DNA from: Saprospiraceae bacterium
GTDB lineage: Bacteria; Bacteroidota; Bacteroidia; Chitinophagales; Saprospiraceae
Length of the DNA stretch: 7,444 nt
Direction of reading: 5' to 3'
Assembly: GCA_013042795.1 (NCBI GenBank)
Contig: JABDPK010000114.1
Span: 1 to 7,444 of the forward strand
In this document: positions 1-7,387 of the stretch, in pieces
Position numbering within the stretch: position 1 is the first letter of the stretch
Layout: each line of letters starts with the position of its first letter
Notes under the pieces: model-generated
The model's input: only the letters and a program-made list of their open reading frames with translations
What the model was told of the DNA's origin: nothing
The model's database searches: none
Translations under genes and position numbers: made by a program

Positions 1-672
1 TTTTTAAATCCTGAGTACTCCAGCACATTGCAGGTTTCACACTCCTGGAACTACAAGCTGACAACCAGCTTCAGTTATAGCCACACAAGGGATCTGATAA
101 CCAGGGTAACCGATACGACTGAATTAAAATCAGCGTTTATTACCTGGCTCAATCTCGCAGATCAATATACATATAGTATCAGCGTAAGTGCTCCCCTGCC
201 CATCACCGAGTGGTGGAATAGCTATACCAGTATCACTGGTGTAAGGACCCTCAACAAGGCTGATTTTGGTGAAGGAAAGTTTATTGATCTTTCTGCTAAT
301 ACTTTCAGTGCCTATTCGCAACACAGTTTCCGTATACCAGGCGGATACATGGCCGAATTGTCCGGTTGGTATAATTCTCCATCTCTATGGGGAGGAACGT
401 TTATGATGAACGAAATGTGGAGTGTAGATTTTGGCGTACAAAAAAAGTTCTTCGACGATCGCCTGACTGTCAAAGCCAGTGTAAGTGATGTCTTTAAGTC
501 AACCGGCTGGAGTGGAACAAGTGACTTTGGTGCACTATACCTTAATGTCGATGGTCAGAATGATAGTCGTCGCTTCAAGCTTAACCTGGCTTACAGGTTT
601 GGCAATCAGCAGGTAAAAGCCCGAAAAAGGAATACCGGCCTTGAAGAGGAAAGCAAAAGAATAAAGCAATAG
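1..672 (+). CDS. TonB-dependent receptor-like outer membrane beta-barrel protein, C-terminal part
   Basis: This is the 3' end of a gene cut by the left window edge. The frame is open from base 1, so the TTG at 28 is not a start; 223 residues are visible and the true start lies outside. The protein alternates short amphipathic strands rich in aromatic, Ser, Thr and Asn residues, as in a transmembrane barrel. It begins with an 'NPEYSSTLQVSHSWNYKL' strand pair and ends in 'LNLAYRFGNQQVKARKRN' with a short charged tail. These are hallmarks of the Bacteroidota outer membrane barrel family (OMP_b-brl_3 type, TonB-receptor related), whose full members usually exceed 700 residues, with an N-terminal carboxypeptidase-like domain and a plug. 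By inference it sits in the outer membrane and may import a substrate. The substrate cannot be told, and no SusD-like partner is visible downstream. Family call fairly sure; transport role uncertain. Confidence 0.85.
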   Translation, partial: FLNPEYSSTLQVSHSWNYKLTTSFSYSHTRDLITRVTDTTELKSAFITWLNLADQYTYSISVSAPLPITEWWNSYTSITGVRTLNKADFGEGKFIDLSANTFSAYSQHSFRIPGGYMAELSGWYNSPSLWGGTFMMNEMWSVDFGVQKKFFDDRLTVKASVSDVFKSTGWSGTSDFGALYLNVDGQNDSRRFKLNLAYRFGNQQVKARKRNTGLEEESKRIKQ

Positions 673-696
673 TGTTCAAAACAGGAATGTATGAAG

Positions 697-733
697 AACC
701 CACCGGTTGGTTTAACTGGTGGGTTTTCTTTTT
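697..733 (+). terminator. Intrinsic terminator after the outer membrane protein gene
   Basis: A 12-bp stem pairs bases 697-708 (AACCCACCGGTT) with 714-725 (AACTGGTGGGTT) around a 5-base loop, with a single G-T wobble. It is followed directly by a T-rich tract (TTTTCTTTTT, ending at 733). It lies 24 bases after the TAG stop of the barrel gene. On the opposite strand the hairpin is followed only by a weak TTCTTC run, but it may still help stop the convergent gene that ends at 740. Confidence 0.9.
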
Positions 734-739
734 GTAATA

Positions 740-1624
740 TTATTTATTGATAGCTGACCCATTGACATCACCTGCCTTTACGGTATAAACCTCTAACTCT
801 GTTAATGGAAATTCGTTTTGATAAAACTTCAGGTCCGTACCTGGTTCTATTATTACCGGGAATTGATCCAGGGCTTTGGCGTTATATGTTCTCCATGAAG
901 AAGAATTGGGCAGACTCTGTATTTTCCCCAAAATCAGGTTTCGCAACATCAGAATGTCAAAGACAGTTATCCTGCCGTCATTTGTTAAGTCTGCACTGGC
1001 AATTCGGCAATTGTTATCTAAAGCAGTGATGCCCAATATATGACGCTGGATAAATACCTGGTCAAGGGTGCTTACACCATTAAGATAATTCCCGGGGCCA
1101 TCTATTGTTAATTCATACTGGCTGTTTGGAGGAATGTTGTTTTGTGAACCGACACAATTTATAAAATCAAGCACACTTCCCGCTTGTGTATCACATCCAT
1201 TGGTTGTGATCAGAATATTCGGGTCATCAACCGAGACATCCATGACAAAGCCACTTGAAGTTTGACCTTCACAATTTGTGATACCCACAATAACTGATTT
1301 GCTTTCAATCTTAAGCGTTCCCCAGCACGAATTTCCCGAACTGATATCTGTAACTATTGCTAATAGTTCTTTCCCGCTTTCACTGATTCCGACCTGGGGG
1401 CTTGTCGGTATTTCATTGCCTCCCTGTTGTTCCTGGATACTTACCTCAGGTGTGAACCCTGTACATTGGCTGTAGTCTCCTTCAAGTATCATATCTGGCG
1501 TTATGGTTGTTAGTCCTGCAGGGCTCAGCGAGACATTGATGTAAGACGAACAGACTAAAGTGCATTGGCCATGCAGGCTCATTACACTGAAAAATAAAAA
1601 TACTATGGTTAAGAAGTTTTTCAT
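740..1624 (-). CDS. Secreted protein with dockerin-like EF-hand repeat, function unknown
   Basis: The product is 294 residues from the ATG at 1624. The frame is open to another ATG at 1678, but only the 1624 start gives a proper signal peptide at the N-terminus (MKNFLTIVFLFFSVMSLHG, cleavage near Gln20/Cys21). Residues about 21-110 form a Cys-containing beta-rich module ('CTLVC' to 'SGNSCWGTLKIE') like the adhesion-type repeats in large secreted proteins of Saprospiria-like bacteria. Residues 182-198 (NGVSTLDQVFIQRHILG) and 211-233 ('ADLTNDGRITVFD' then 'LRNLILG') are paired dockerin-like helices. The second carries a Ca-binding type loop, the first a shortened loop, and a further half-loop (DVNGSA, 286-291) sits just before the end. 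No type IX secretion sorting domain is present, although relatives of this architecture usually continue further. It is a monocistronic gene downstream of sdhB, convergent with the barrel gene. Its binding partner or substrate is unknown. Confidence 0.75.
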   Translation of the reverse strand: MKNFLTIVFLFFSVMSLHGQCTLVCSSYINVSLSPAGLTTITPDMILEGDYSQCTGFTPEVSIQEQQGGNEIPTSPQVGISESGKELLAIVTDISSGNSCWGTLKIESKSVIVGITNCEGQTSSGFVMDVSVDDPNILITTNGCDTQAGSVLDFINCVGSQNNIPPNSQYELTIDGPGNYLNGVSTLDQVFIQRHILGITALDNNCRIASADLTNDGRITVFDILMLRNLILGKIQSLPNSSSWRTYNAKALDQFPVIIEPGTDLKFYQNEFPLTELEVYTVKAGDVNGSAINK

Positions 1625-1730
1625 GTTTGACTTATTTGATCTATAAATAAATTTGGCTTCATTAAAGTAGCTGCACATCTAATAGACGACATGAAAAAGA
1701 AATGTGTTGCAAAAGAAGTTATACAACAAT

Positions 1731-2477
1731 TTAATGTTCGCTTACTAGTGCCGACTGCAGGTAATACTTGTTAAGGTCCGCAATATTAACCAATGATATT
1801 TCTTTAGGGCATTCTACTTCGCAAGCACCGACATTGGAACACTGTCCAAATCCTTCCTTATCCATTTGAAGGACCATGTTCTTAACCCTCCTGGTGTGCT
1901 CAACCATCCCTTGCGGCAATTTTGCAAGGTGGTTGACCTTGGCACTCGTAAACAACATCGCAGAACCATTAGGGCATGCAGCCACACAGGCACCACAACC
2001 AATACAAGCAGCAGCATCCATAGATTCAGAAGCCTTTTCCCTTTCAACCGGAATGGCATTTCCATCAGGTGCCTGCCCGGTATTTACCGAAATAAACCCT
2101 CCTGCCTGAATAATCTTTTCAAATGAAGTCCTGTCGACAACAAGGTCTTTGATCACAGGAAAAGCTTTAGCCCTGTATGGTTCAATAGCAATCTTGTCAC
2201 CATCCTTAAAATGCCTCATATGTAGTTGGCATGTTGTCGTTCCCGCTGATGGTCCATGAGGCTTCCCGTTAATAACTAGGCTGCAAGCACCACATATTCC
2301 TTCCCGGCAATCGTGTTCAAATGCTACTGGTTCTTTCTTTTCAGAAATCAGGTTTTCATTTAAAACGTCCAGCATTTCCAGAAAAGACATATGTTCGCTA
2401 GCCTCCACTTGGTGGGTTTCAAATTTACCTGCATCGCTGCTGTTCTTTTGTCTCCAGATTTTTAATGTAAGCTTCAT
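1731..2477 (-). CDS. sdhB: Succinate dehydrogenase/fumarate reductase iron-sulfur subunit
   Basis: SdhB passes electrons from the flavin of SdhA to the quinone site in the membrane anchor. The 248 residues show all three cluster motifs in order. The plant-type [2Fe-2S] loop has Cys57, Cys62 and Cys65 (CREGICGAC) plus Cys83. A first ferredoxin motif [12 protein letters not shown] has Cys158, Cys161, Cys164 and Cys168. The last has Cys213, Cys219 and Cys223 ([12 protein letters not shown]). By family rules Cys158/161/164/223 hold [4Fe-4S] and Cys168/213/219 hold [3Fe-4S]. Length is normal for the family and nothing is missing. The ATG at 2477 lies 21 bases after the sdhA stop, so the gene is the last of the sdhC-sdhA-sdhB operon. 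The upstream spacer has no clear Shine-Dalgarno, as is usual in this phylum. Confidence 0.97.
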   Translation of the reverse strand: MKLTLKIWRQKNSSDAGKFETHQVEASEHMSFLEMLDVLNENLISEKKEPVAFEHDCREGICGACSLVINGKPHGPSAGTTTCQLHMRHFKDGDKIAIEPYRAKAFPVIKDLVVDRTSFEKIIQAGGFISVNTGQAPDGNAIPVEREKASESMDAAACIGCGACVAACPNGSAMLFTSAKVNHLAKLPQGMVEHTRRVKNMVLQMDKEGFGQCSNVGACEVECPKEISLVNIADLNKYYLQSALVSEH

Positions 2478-2498
2478 GGATAATTCTATTTTTTACGG

Positions 2499-4496
2499 CT
2501 ACTTGTAGCTCCTGGTTTTTAATTCAACATTTTCAAATTCTAGGTTCTCCTTGTGAAGGATAGGATCGCCGTTATCATCCCATTCCCATGCTGATACATA
2601 TGTATAGTCAGCATCGTTTCTTTGGGCTTCTCCTTCTTCAGACCGATATTCTTCCCTGAAGTGGCCGCCGCAGGATTCGTTCCTGTCAAGCGCATCTACC
2701 ATCATTAATTCACCCAGTTCAAAAAAGTCTGCAACCCTGGTTGCTTTTTCCAGCTCAGGGTTAAACTCATCCATCGCCCCGGGAACATAAACGTCTTTAT
2801 AAAATTCTTCTTTCAATTCGCGGATCATCTGGCGTCCCTTCTTAAGTCCTTCTGCTTTTCTTGACATACCGCAATATTCCCACATTATCTTTCCTAATCT
2901 TCTGTGGAAACTTTCAATGGACTGATTTCCCTTAACCGACATTAGTGAATTAAGTCTTTCTTTTGTCTCGTTCTCTGCCTTTATAAAATCAGGACCATCA
3001 GGGTCGATATTCGGTGTTCTGATTTCTTGAGAAAGAAACTGCCCAATTGTATATGGAATAACAAAATAACCATCAGCAAGTCCTTGCATCAATGCAGACG
3101 CACCTAAGCGGTTTGCGCCGTGGTCAGAAAAGTTGGCTTCTCCCAGCGCGAACAATCCTGGTACATTTGTTTGAAGATTATAATCCACCCATAATCCACC
3201 CATTGTATAATGAACCGCAGGGAATATTTTCATGGGAACCTTATAAGGATTCTCTCCGGTAATTTTTTCGTACATCTCGAAAAGGTTACCATACTTCTGT
3301 GAGACTGTTTCTTCTCCCAGTTGCCTGAGTTTTTCTTTTGACGGGTTTTCGATGCCCCGGGAAAATGCTTCAGCCTTTCCATATCTGTAAATGGCATCTT
3401 CAAAATCCAGGTATACACCTAGACCACTGGCTACTACTCCTTTTCCGGCATCTGTTTCTATTTTCGCTGCTCTAGAAGCAACATCTCTTGGAACGAGGTT
3501 TCCGAAAGCAGGATACCTTCTCTCAAGATAGTAGTCCCTGTCTTCCTCTGCAATATCCAATGGTGATTTTCGTCCTTCCTGGATTGCTTTGGCGTCTTCA
3601 AGACTGGCTGGCACCCAAACGCGACCATCGTTTCTCAGGGATTCAGACATCAATGTCAGCTTGGACTGGTATTCTCCTGAGACGGGTATGCAGGTCGGAT
3701 GAATTTGTGTGAAACAAGGATTCGCCATCAAAGCGCCGCGTTTTACTGCTCTCCATGCTGCACTGGCATTACAACCCATTGCATTGGTTGAAAGATAAAA
3801 CACATTACCATACCCCCCGGTAGCAAGTACCACACAATGAGCGGCATGTCTTTCCAGTTTACCAGTCAGAAGGTTTCTTGTAATGATGCCACGGGCTTTT
3901 CCGTCAACCATTACAAGATCCAGCATTTCGTGCCGGTTATACATTTTAACATTGCCTGTGGAAATTTGCCTGGACAAAGCCTGGTAAGCACCAATCAGAA
4001 GTTGCTGCCCGGTTTGGCCTCTTGCATAAAATGTCCTTGACACTTGTACACCTCCAAAGGACCGGTTGGCCAATAAGCCTCCATATTCCCTGGCAAAAGG
4101 TACGCCTTGTGCTACCGCCTGATCAATGATCTCTGTACTTACTTCGGCAAGCCTGTAAACATTGGCTTCCCTTGAACGATAATCTCCTCCTTTTATCGTG
4201 TCATAGAATAATCTGTACACACTATCGCCGTCATTTTGGTAATTCTTGGCAGCATTGATACCTCCCTGGGCAGCAATACTGTGTGCACGACGGGGACTGT
4301 CATGAAAAGTAAATGCTTTTACATTATATCCAAGTTCCCCAAGGGTTGCTGCTGCTGCTGCTCCTGCCAGTCCTGTACCGACAACAATAACTTCTATTCT
4401 TCTTTTATTGTTGGGTGCAACAAGATTCATGGAGCCCCTGTATTTCTCCCATTTTTTTTCCAGTGTTCCTTCCGGAATTTTTGCGTCTAATTTCAT
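2499..4496 (-). CDS. sdhA: Succinate dehydrogenase/fumarate reductase flavoprotein subunit
   Basis: SdhA oxidises succinate to fumarate at a covalently bound FAD on the cytoplasmic face of complex II. The 665 residues are full length for the Bacteroidota form. Visible elements are the Rossmann GTGLAG (40-45), His72 in HSIAAQGG as the expected site of covalent FAD attachment, and the substrate-loop His266 (HPT). Also present are Arg337 in VPRDVASR, probably the proton-transfer arginine, His429 in HYTMGG and Arg463 in NRLGASAL, which bind dicarboxylate or FAD. The C-terminal helical part (about 505-665) ends with the usual GGHFREEY element and an acidic tail. The ATG at 4496 is 12 bases after the sdhC stop, consistent with translational coupling. 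The flavoprotein alone cannot show whether succinate oxidation or fumarate reduction dominates; the anchor features argue for oxidation. No damage seen. Confidence 0.97.
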   Translation of the reverse strand: MKLDAKIPEGTLEKKWEKYRGSMNLVAPNNKRRIEVIVVGTGLAGAAAAATLGELGYNVKAFTFHDSPRRAHSIAAQGGINAAKNYQNDGDSVYRLFYDTIKGGDYRSREANVYRLAEVSTEIIDQAVAQGVPFAREYGGLLANRSFGGVQVSRTFYARGQTGQQLLIGAYQALSRQISTGNVKMYNRHEMLDLVMVDGKARGIITRNLLTGKLERHAAHCVVLATGGYGNVFYLSTNAMGCNASAAWRAVKRGALMANPCFTQIHPTCIPVSGEYQSKLTLMSESLRNDGRVWVPASLEDAKAIQEGRKSPLDIAEEDRDYYLERRYPAFGNLVPRDVASRAAKIETDAGKGVVASGLGVYLDFEDAIYRYGKAEAFSRGIENPSKEKLRQLGEETVSQKYGNLFEMYEKITGENPYKVPMKIFPAVHYTMGGLWVDYNLQTNVPGLFALGEANFSDHGANRLGASALMQGLADGYFVIPYTIGQFLSQEIRTPNIDPDGPDFIKAENETKERLNSLMSVKGNQSIESFHRRLGKIMWEYCGMSRKAEGLKKGRQMIRELKEEFYKDVYVPGAMDEFNPELEKATRVADFFELGELMMVDALDRNESCGGHFREEYRSEEGEAQRNDADYTYVSAWEWDDNGDPILHKENLEFENVELKTRSYK
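4348..4362. repeat. Short GCT trinucleotide run inside sdhA
   Basis: Five tandem GCT units on the + strand read as five consecutive GCA alanine codons (Ala46-Ala50) in sdhA, in the helix after the GTGLAG FAD-binding loop. An alanine-rich helix is normal here. The uniform codon use makes the tract a small in-frame microsatellite. Confidence 0.6.
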
Positions 4497-4508
4497 CTTT
4501 CGTTACTC

Positions 4509-5192
4509 TTATTTGATGTAGATCAATATTGGAATCAATGCAAATCCCAATGGAATGATGATAGAATAGATAATACCGACTGTATTAATAATCGGTGTGT
4601 ATTTTTTATGCCTGATACCAAGTGTTGTAAATGCACTTTGAAAGCCATGAACAAGGTGAAGTGCCAGGGCAATCATACCAATGACATATACTACAACTAT
4701 CCATGTGACTGAAAATGCTGTTTTCACCTGGGTATACAAGTCTTTTACTTCATGATCAAAACCTTCATAATTAACAAGTGGCAGTTGATCTGTGAACTTC
4801 ATCTTATACCAGAAATCACCCATGTGAATGCAGATAAATGCAAATACCAGTAAGCCCAGCAAGGCCATGTTCTTTGAGGCCCAGGTGCCGTTTGAATAGG
4901 TGTTTACTGCATATTTCTTTCCTTTTGCTCCCCTGTTCGACATGGCGAGCAAAACACCCTGTACGGCGTGCAAAAGAATAAAAAAGTAAAGGCCCCATGA
5001 CACTGTTTTAATCAATGGGTTTTGGGTCATAAAATATGCATAGGTGTTGAATGAAGCACCTCCGTCATCTGCCAGTAATTGGAGATTTCCGACAAGGTGA
5101 ATAATCAGAAACAGAATTAAAAAAAGACCTGTCAGACTCATGACAAGCTTTTTTCCTATGCTGGAAGTTAAAAATGTTGTTAGCCAGCTCAT
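4509..5192 (-). CDS. sdhC: Succinate dehydrogenase cytochrome b subunit (single diheme membrane anchor)
   Basis: This is the membrane anchor of complex II, which binds heme b and quinone and docks SdhA and SdhB. The 227 residues contain five hydrophobic segments at about 17-36, 62-83, 108-128, 160-185 and 202-225. Histidines at 32, 75, 123 and 179 (or 182) fall in the first four helices, where diheme class-B anchors such as those of Bacillus SdhC and Wolinella FrdC carry their heme ligands. No separate sdhD is present, as expected for this class. The start 'MSWLTTFLTSSIGKKLVMSLTG' fits the family. The glutamate found two residues before the fourth-helix heme histidine in Wolinella fumarate reductase is absent (Ala177). 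It is the first gene of the operon, preceded by a candidate TAnnTTTG promoter box and a short leader without a clear ribosome binding site. In Bacteroidota the partner is expected to be menaquinone. Confidence 0.95.
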   Translation of the reverse strand: MSWLTTFLTSSIGKKLVMSLTGLFLILFLIIHLVGNLQLLADDGGASFNTYAYFMTQNPLIKTVSWGLYFFILLHAVQGVLLAMSNRGAKGKKYAVNTYSNGTWASKNMALLGLLVFAFICIHMGDFWYKMKFTDQLPLVNYEGFDHEVKDLYTQVKTAFSVTWIVVVYVIGMIALALHLVHGFQSAFTTLGIRHKKYTPIINTVGIIYSIIIPLGFALIPILIYIK

Positions 5193-5212
5193 TAATGAAT
5201 CATTTTGTCCAA

Positions 5213-5220
5213 CAAAAATA
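5213..5220 (-). promoter_or_regulatory. Candidate -7 promoter box for sdhCAB
   Basis: The minus strand reads TATTTTTG, a full match to the Bacteroidota -7 consensus TAnnTTTG, ending 20 bases before the sdhC ATG. Transcription would start about 14 bases before the start codon. No convincing TTG -33 element is seen at the expected distance, and the A+T-rich setting makes a chance match possible. Confidence 0.4.
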
Positions 5221-5258
5221 ATCGAAAGCGGTTACTTGATGTGACCCGTCAGATATTT

Positions 5259-5287
5259 AGATTAAATCTTAATTAGAGTCTCTCTAA
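5259..5287. promoter_or_regulatory. Two adjacent small dyads in the divergent intergenic region
   Basis: AGATT-A-AATCT (5259-5269) is followed after three bases by TTAGAG-TCT-CTCTAA (5273-5287). They lie between the candidate promoters of sdhC and of the rightward gene, where a shared operator could sit. The arms are only 5-6 bp, so these may be chance symmetries; no regulator can be assigned. Confidence 0.2.
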
Positions 5288-5299
5288 AACAGGGAGCTC

Positions 5300-5330
5300 T
5301 TTACTTATAAACTTTAATAATATACCTTTG
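5300..5330 (+). promoter_or_regulatory. Candidate promoter of the unknown gene and rnr
   Basis: TACCTTTG at 5323-5330 matches the Bacteroidota -7 consensus TAnnTTTG exactly. A weak -33-like TTTAC lies at 5300-5304, 18 bases upstream. The expected start of transcription is about 5335-5338, essentially on the ATG at 5337, which suggests a leaderless or nearly leaderless message. Confidence 0.45.
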
Positions 5331-5336
5331 TGCTAT

Positions 5337-5882
5337 ATGAGTATGTCTTTACCTCAAACTCTTGAGGAACTTTTACAGTATTTTCCAGAAATAAATCCTC
5401 CGGTCACATTGTCCGAGGATATGGCCGTTTCATTCAGTAAACATAATCGCCCTATTCCTATAAGCATAGTAGATAAAGTGTTTAACGCCTGGGACTCTCT
5501 TGATGAATATACAGAATTGGTCCCTTGTTTTAAGATTGATGCCGAAGACCACTTATATACGCTGGTATACTGGAAAGCAACATTAATGACACATGAATTT
5601 ATTTTAGTGAACCTTGATGCACAGGGGGTCCTGATATCAAAAAAAGTAATCGCAGGAACCATTAGTGACGGAGACCGTGTCATTCGGTCAGTGGCCAGGA
5701 TTGACGAAGACAACTGTATTTACGTTACAGTTGGCGAAGTTCAAAACCCTGATCAAAGCTACAATTCCGCTAGTAGCAAAGCATACAGATTTGAAATCCT
5801 CCCGGATGGAGAAATTAGCGGAAATCAAGAAGAAATTATATGGGAAGAAAAAGAAGAAAGAAAACAGGCTCAAAAAAATTAA
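5337..5882 (+). CDS. Conserved-looking hypothetical protein upstream of rnr
   Basis: I do not recognise a characterised family. The product is 181 residues from the ATG at 5337; a second in-frame ATG at 5343 gives 179. The TTG at 5328 lies inside the promoter box and is an unlikely start. There is no signal peptide or membrane segment, so it is probably cytoplasmic. The N-terminal part (about 5-45) is Pro-rich and helical ('LPQTLEELLQYFPEINPP'). From about 60 to 160 it has alternating hydrophobic strands ('LYTLVYWKATL', 'FILVNLDAQGVLISKKVIAG', 'YRFEILPDGEI'), a beta-sheet pattern somewhat like one to two propeller-type or sensor-type blades. The C-terminal tail is strongly Glu/Lys-rich (IIWEEKEERKQAQKN) because it shares purine-rich DNA with the start of rnr, which it overlaps by 43 bases in another frame. 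Co-transcription with rnr is likely. Codon use and coherence of the protein support a real gene. Confidence 0.75.
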   Translation: MSMSLPQTLEELLQYFPEINPPVTLSEDMAVSFSKHNRPIPISIVDKVFNAWDSLDEYTELVPCFKIDAEDHLYTLVYWKATLMTHEFILVNLDAQGVLISKKVIAGTISDGDRVIRSVARIDEDNCIYVTVGEVQNPDQSYNSASSKAYRFEILPDGEISGNQEEIIWEEKEERKQAQKN

Positions 5883-7387
5883 GTCCCGCCAAACTTAAAT
5901 CAGATTTAATAAAACATTTTTTAAAGAATCCAAAGAAGCGGCTGAATGCCGGGCAACTAGCGAAAAAGCTCAAAATCACGGATAGCAAAAATGCTATTAA
6001 TTATGCCCTGGAGTCACTGATGAAAGACAACTTGCTTCGCCATATTGCCGATGGGCGATACGTTTTGAACAAAAAAGAAGCACTCAGGACACGTCGTCAG
6101 GGATCTGCATCCAGATATGAAGGAACCGTGTCTTTAATAAGAAGTGGTTCTGCATATATTATTGTCGAAGCCCTGGATAAAGATGTTTATGTGCCCGCTT
6201 CACTACTTGCAGGTGCAATGAATGGAGATTTTGTCGAAGTGGCAGTGCGCTTTTTAAAATTCAAAAATCCTGAAGGACGTGTAGTTAAGGTTTTAAAACG
6301 CAATACAACAAAAATGGCCGGTCTGTTTCAAAGAAGAAACAAGTATGCGGTCGTCAGATCAACCAACCCCAGGGTCAGCTTAACAATTAATATTAAGAAG
6401 GAACATTATAATGATGCAAAAGACGGAGACAGGGTTCTTGTTCATATTACCAAGTGGCGGGATGAAAAGGATATGACGACCTGGGGTCAGGTCAAAAAGG
6501 TTTTCAGGGAACTTGATGATCATGAATTCACTATGGAAAGCATCCTTGTAGAAAATGGTTTTAGTTCCGATTATCCACCAGAGGTCATGAAAGAAACAAA
6601 TGCACTGAGTGGAGAAATGACCCTTGAAGAAATAGAAAATCGGAGAGACTTTAGAGATGTACTTACCTTTACCATAGATCCTGATACAGCTCAGGATTTT
6701 GATGATGCTCTGTCCTACAAAGTATTAGAAAATGGAGATATTGAAGTTGGTGTACACATTGCTGATGTCACTCATTATGTCACCCCGCGTTCCGCCCTGG
6801 ACAAAGAAGCATTTACACGATCTACATCTGTTTATCTTGTGGACAGGTGCATAGCCATGCTTCCTGAAAAGTTGTCCAATGATTTGTGCAGTCTCAAACC
6901 CGAAGTGGACAGGTTTACATTTTCTGCTGTGTTTACCTTTGACAAAAAAAATCAACTTGTCAAAGAATGGTTCGGAAGATCTGTCATACATTCAGACAAA
7001 CGGTTTACCTATGAGGATGCTCAACTTTCTCTGGATAATGTTGGTGGTTTATATCATAAAGAATTGACTGTAATAAATAAGATTGCCTACAGTCTCCGTG
7101 ACGAAAAATTCAAAAATGGCGCCATTAATTTTGAAACCGATGAGGTCAAATTTCTTTTGGGAGATGATAATAAGCCTACGGGTGTATTTGTGAAAAGCAG
7201 GAAAGATGCTCATATGCTTATTGAGGACTTCATGTTGCTCGCCAATAAACGTGTGGCCCATTTTATTTCAACTAAAAGCAAGGGAAAGCCCATCCCATTT
7301 ATTTACAGGATACATGATCTTCCGGATCTGGACAGGTTAGCAGATCTTACCCTATTCATGAGGGAACTTGGAATTAACCTCGAATAG
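5840..7387 (+). CDS. rnr: Ribonuclease R, ended by premature stop within the RNB domain
   Basis: RNase R is a processive 3'-5' exoribonuclease that degrades structured RNA. The 515 residues show a Lys/Arg-rich N-terminus (1-20), a winged-helix-like region (about 20-77, KKRLNAGQLAKKLKI) and two cold-shock-like domains (about 92-152 and 160-240). The RNB catalytic domain runs from about 270. Its motif TIDPDTAQDFDDALS gives metal-binding Asp280, Asp286, Asp288 and Asp289. STSVYLVDRCIAMLPEKLS and IEDFMLLAN also match the family. Full-length enzymes have about 700 residues or more; here TAG at 7385 removes the rest of RNB (including the TSPIRRY-type motif) and the S1 RNA-binding domain, so the product as read should be inactive. 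The ATG at 5840 overlaps the upstream gene by 43 bases. The next in-frame Met (residue 61) is too far in, so this start is preferred. It may be a pseudogene or carry errors near the sequence end. Confidence 0.9.
   Translation: MGRKRRKKTGSKKLSPAKLKSDLIKHFLKNPKKRLNAGQLAKKLKITDSKNAINYALESLMKDNLLRHIADGRYVLNKKEALRTRRQGSASRYEGTVSLIRSGSAYIIVEALDKDVYVPASLLAGAMNGDFVEVAVRFLKFKNPEGRVVKVLKRNTTKMAGLFQRRNKYAVVRSTNPRVSLTINIKKEHYNDAKDGDRVLVHITKWRDEKDMTTWGQVKKVFRELDDHEFTMESILVENGFSSDYPPEVMKETNALSGEMTLEEIENRRDFRDVLTFTIDPDTAQDFDDALSYKVLENGDIEVGVHIADVTHYVTPRSALDKEAFTRSTSVYLVDRCIAMLPEKLSNDLCSLKPEVDRFTFSAVFTFDKKNQLVKEWFGRSVIHSDKRFTYEDAQLSLDNVGGLYHKELTVINKIAYSLRDEKFKNGAINFETDEVKFLLGDDNKPTGVFVKSRKDAHMLIEDFMLLANKRVAHFISTKSKGKPIPFIYRIHDLPDLDRLADLTLFMRELGINLE

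Noticed and set aside
805..1029. Open frame on the + strand inside the secreted-protein gene
   Set aside because: Lies antisense to a gene with a signal peptide and recognisable dockerin-like motifs; its translation has no domain-like pattern.
1622..1678. Upstream ATG at 1678 as start of the secreted protein
   Set aside because: It would put 18 polar residues before an otherwise perfect signal peptide; the ATG at 1624 fits secretion.
1705..1728. Weak hairpin (TGTTG/CAACA, 14-base loop) after sdhB on the minus strand followed by a T-rich stretch
   Set aside because: The stem is only 5 bp with a large loop, too weak to call a terminator; the end of the sdh transcript is not clear from sequence.
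1814..2126. Open frames on both strands within sdhB
   Set aside because: Shadows of the Cys-motif-bearing SdhB frame, which is complete and unambiguous.
3230..4490. Several 60-85 codon open frames within sdhA (3230-3418, 3488-3712, 3837-4040, 4236-4490)
   Set aside because: They overlap conserved catalytic regions of SdhA in other frames and show no independent coding features.
5354..5713. 119-codon open frame on the - strand opposite the unknown gene
   Set aside because: The + strand frame has a promoter box, coherent strand/helix pattern and linkage to rnr. The - frame would have no promoter and reads as low-coherence sequence.
6725..7261. Open frames overlapping the rnr catalytic domain (6725-6991 -, 6879-7067 +, 7049-7261 -)
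   Set aside because: Shadows of the well-conserved RNB domain.
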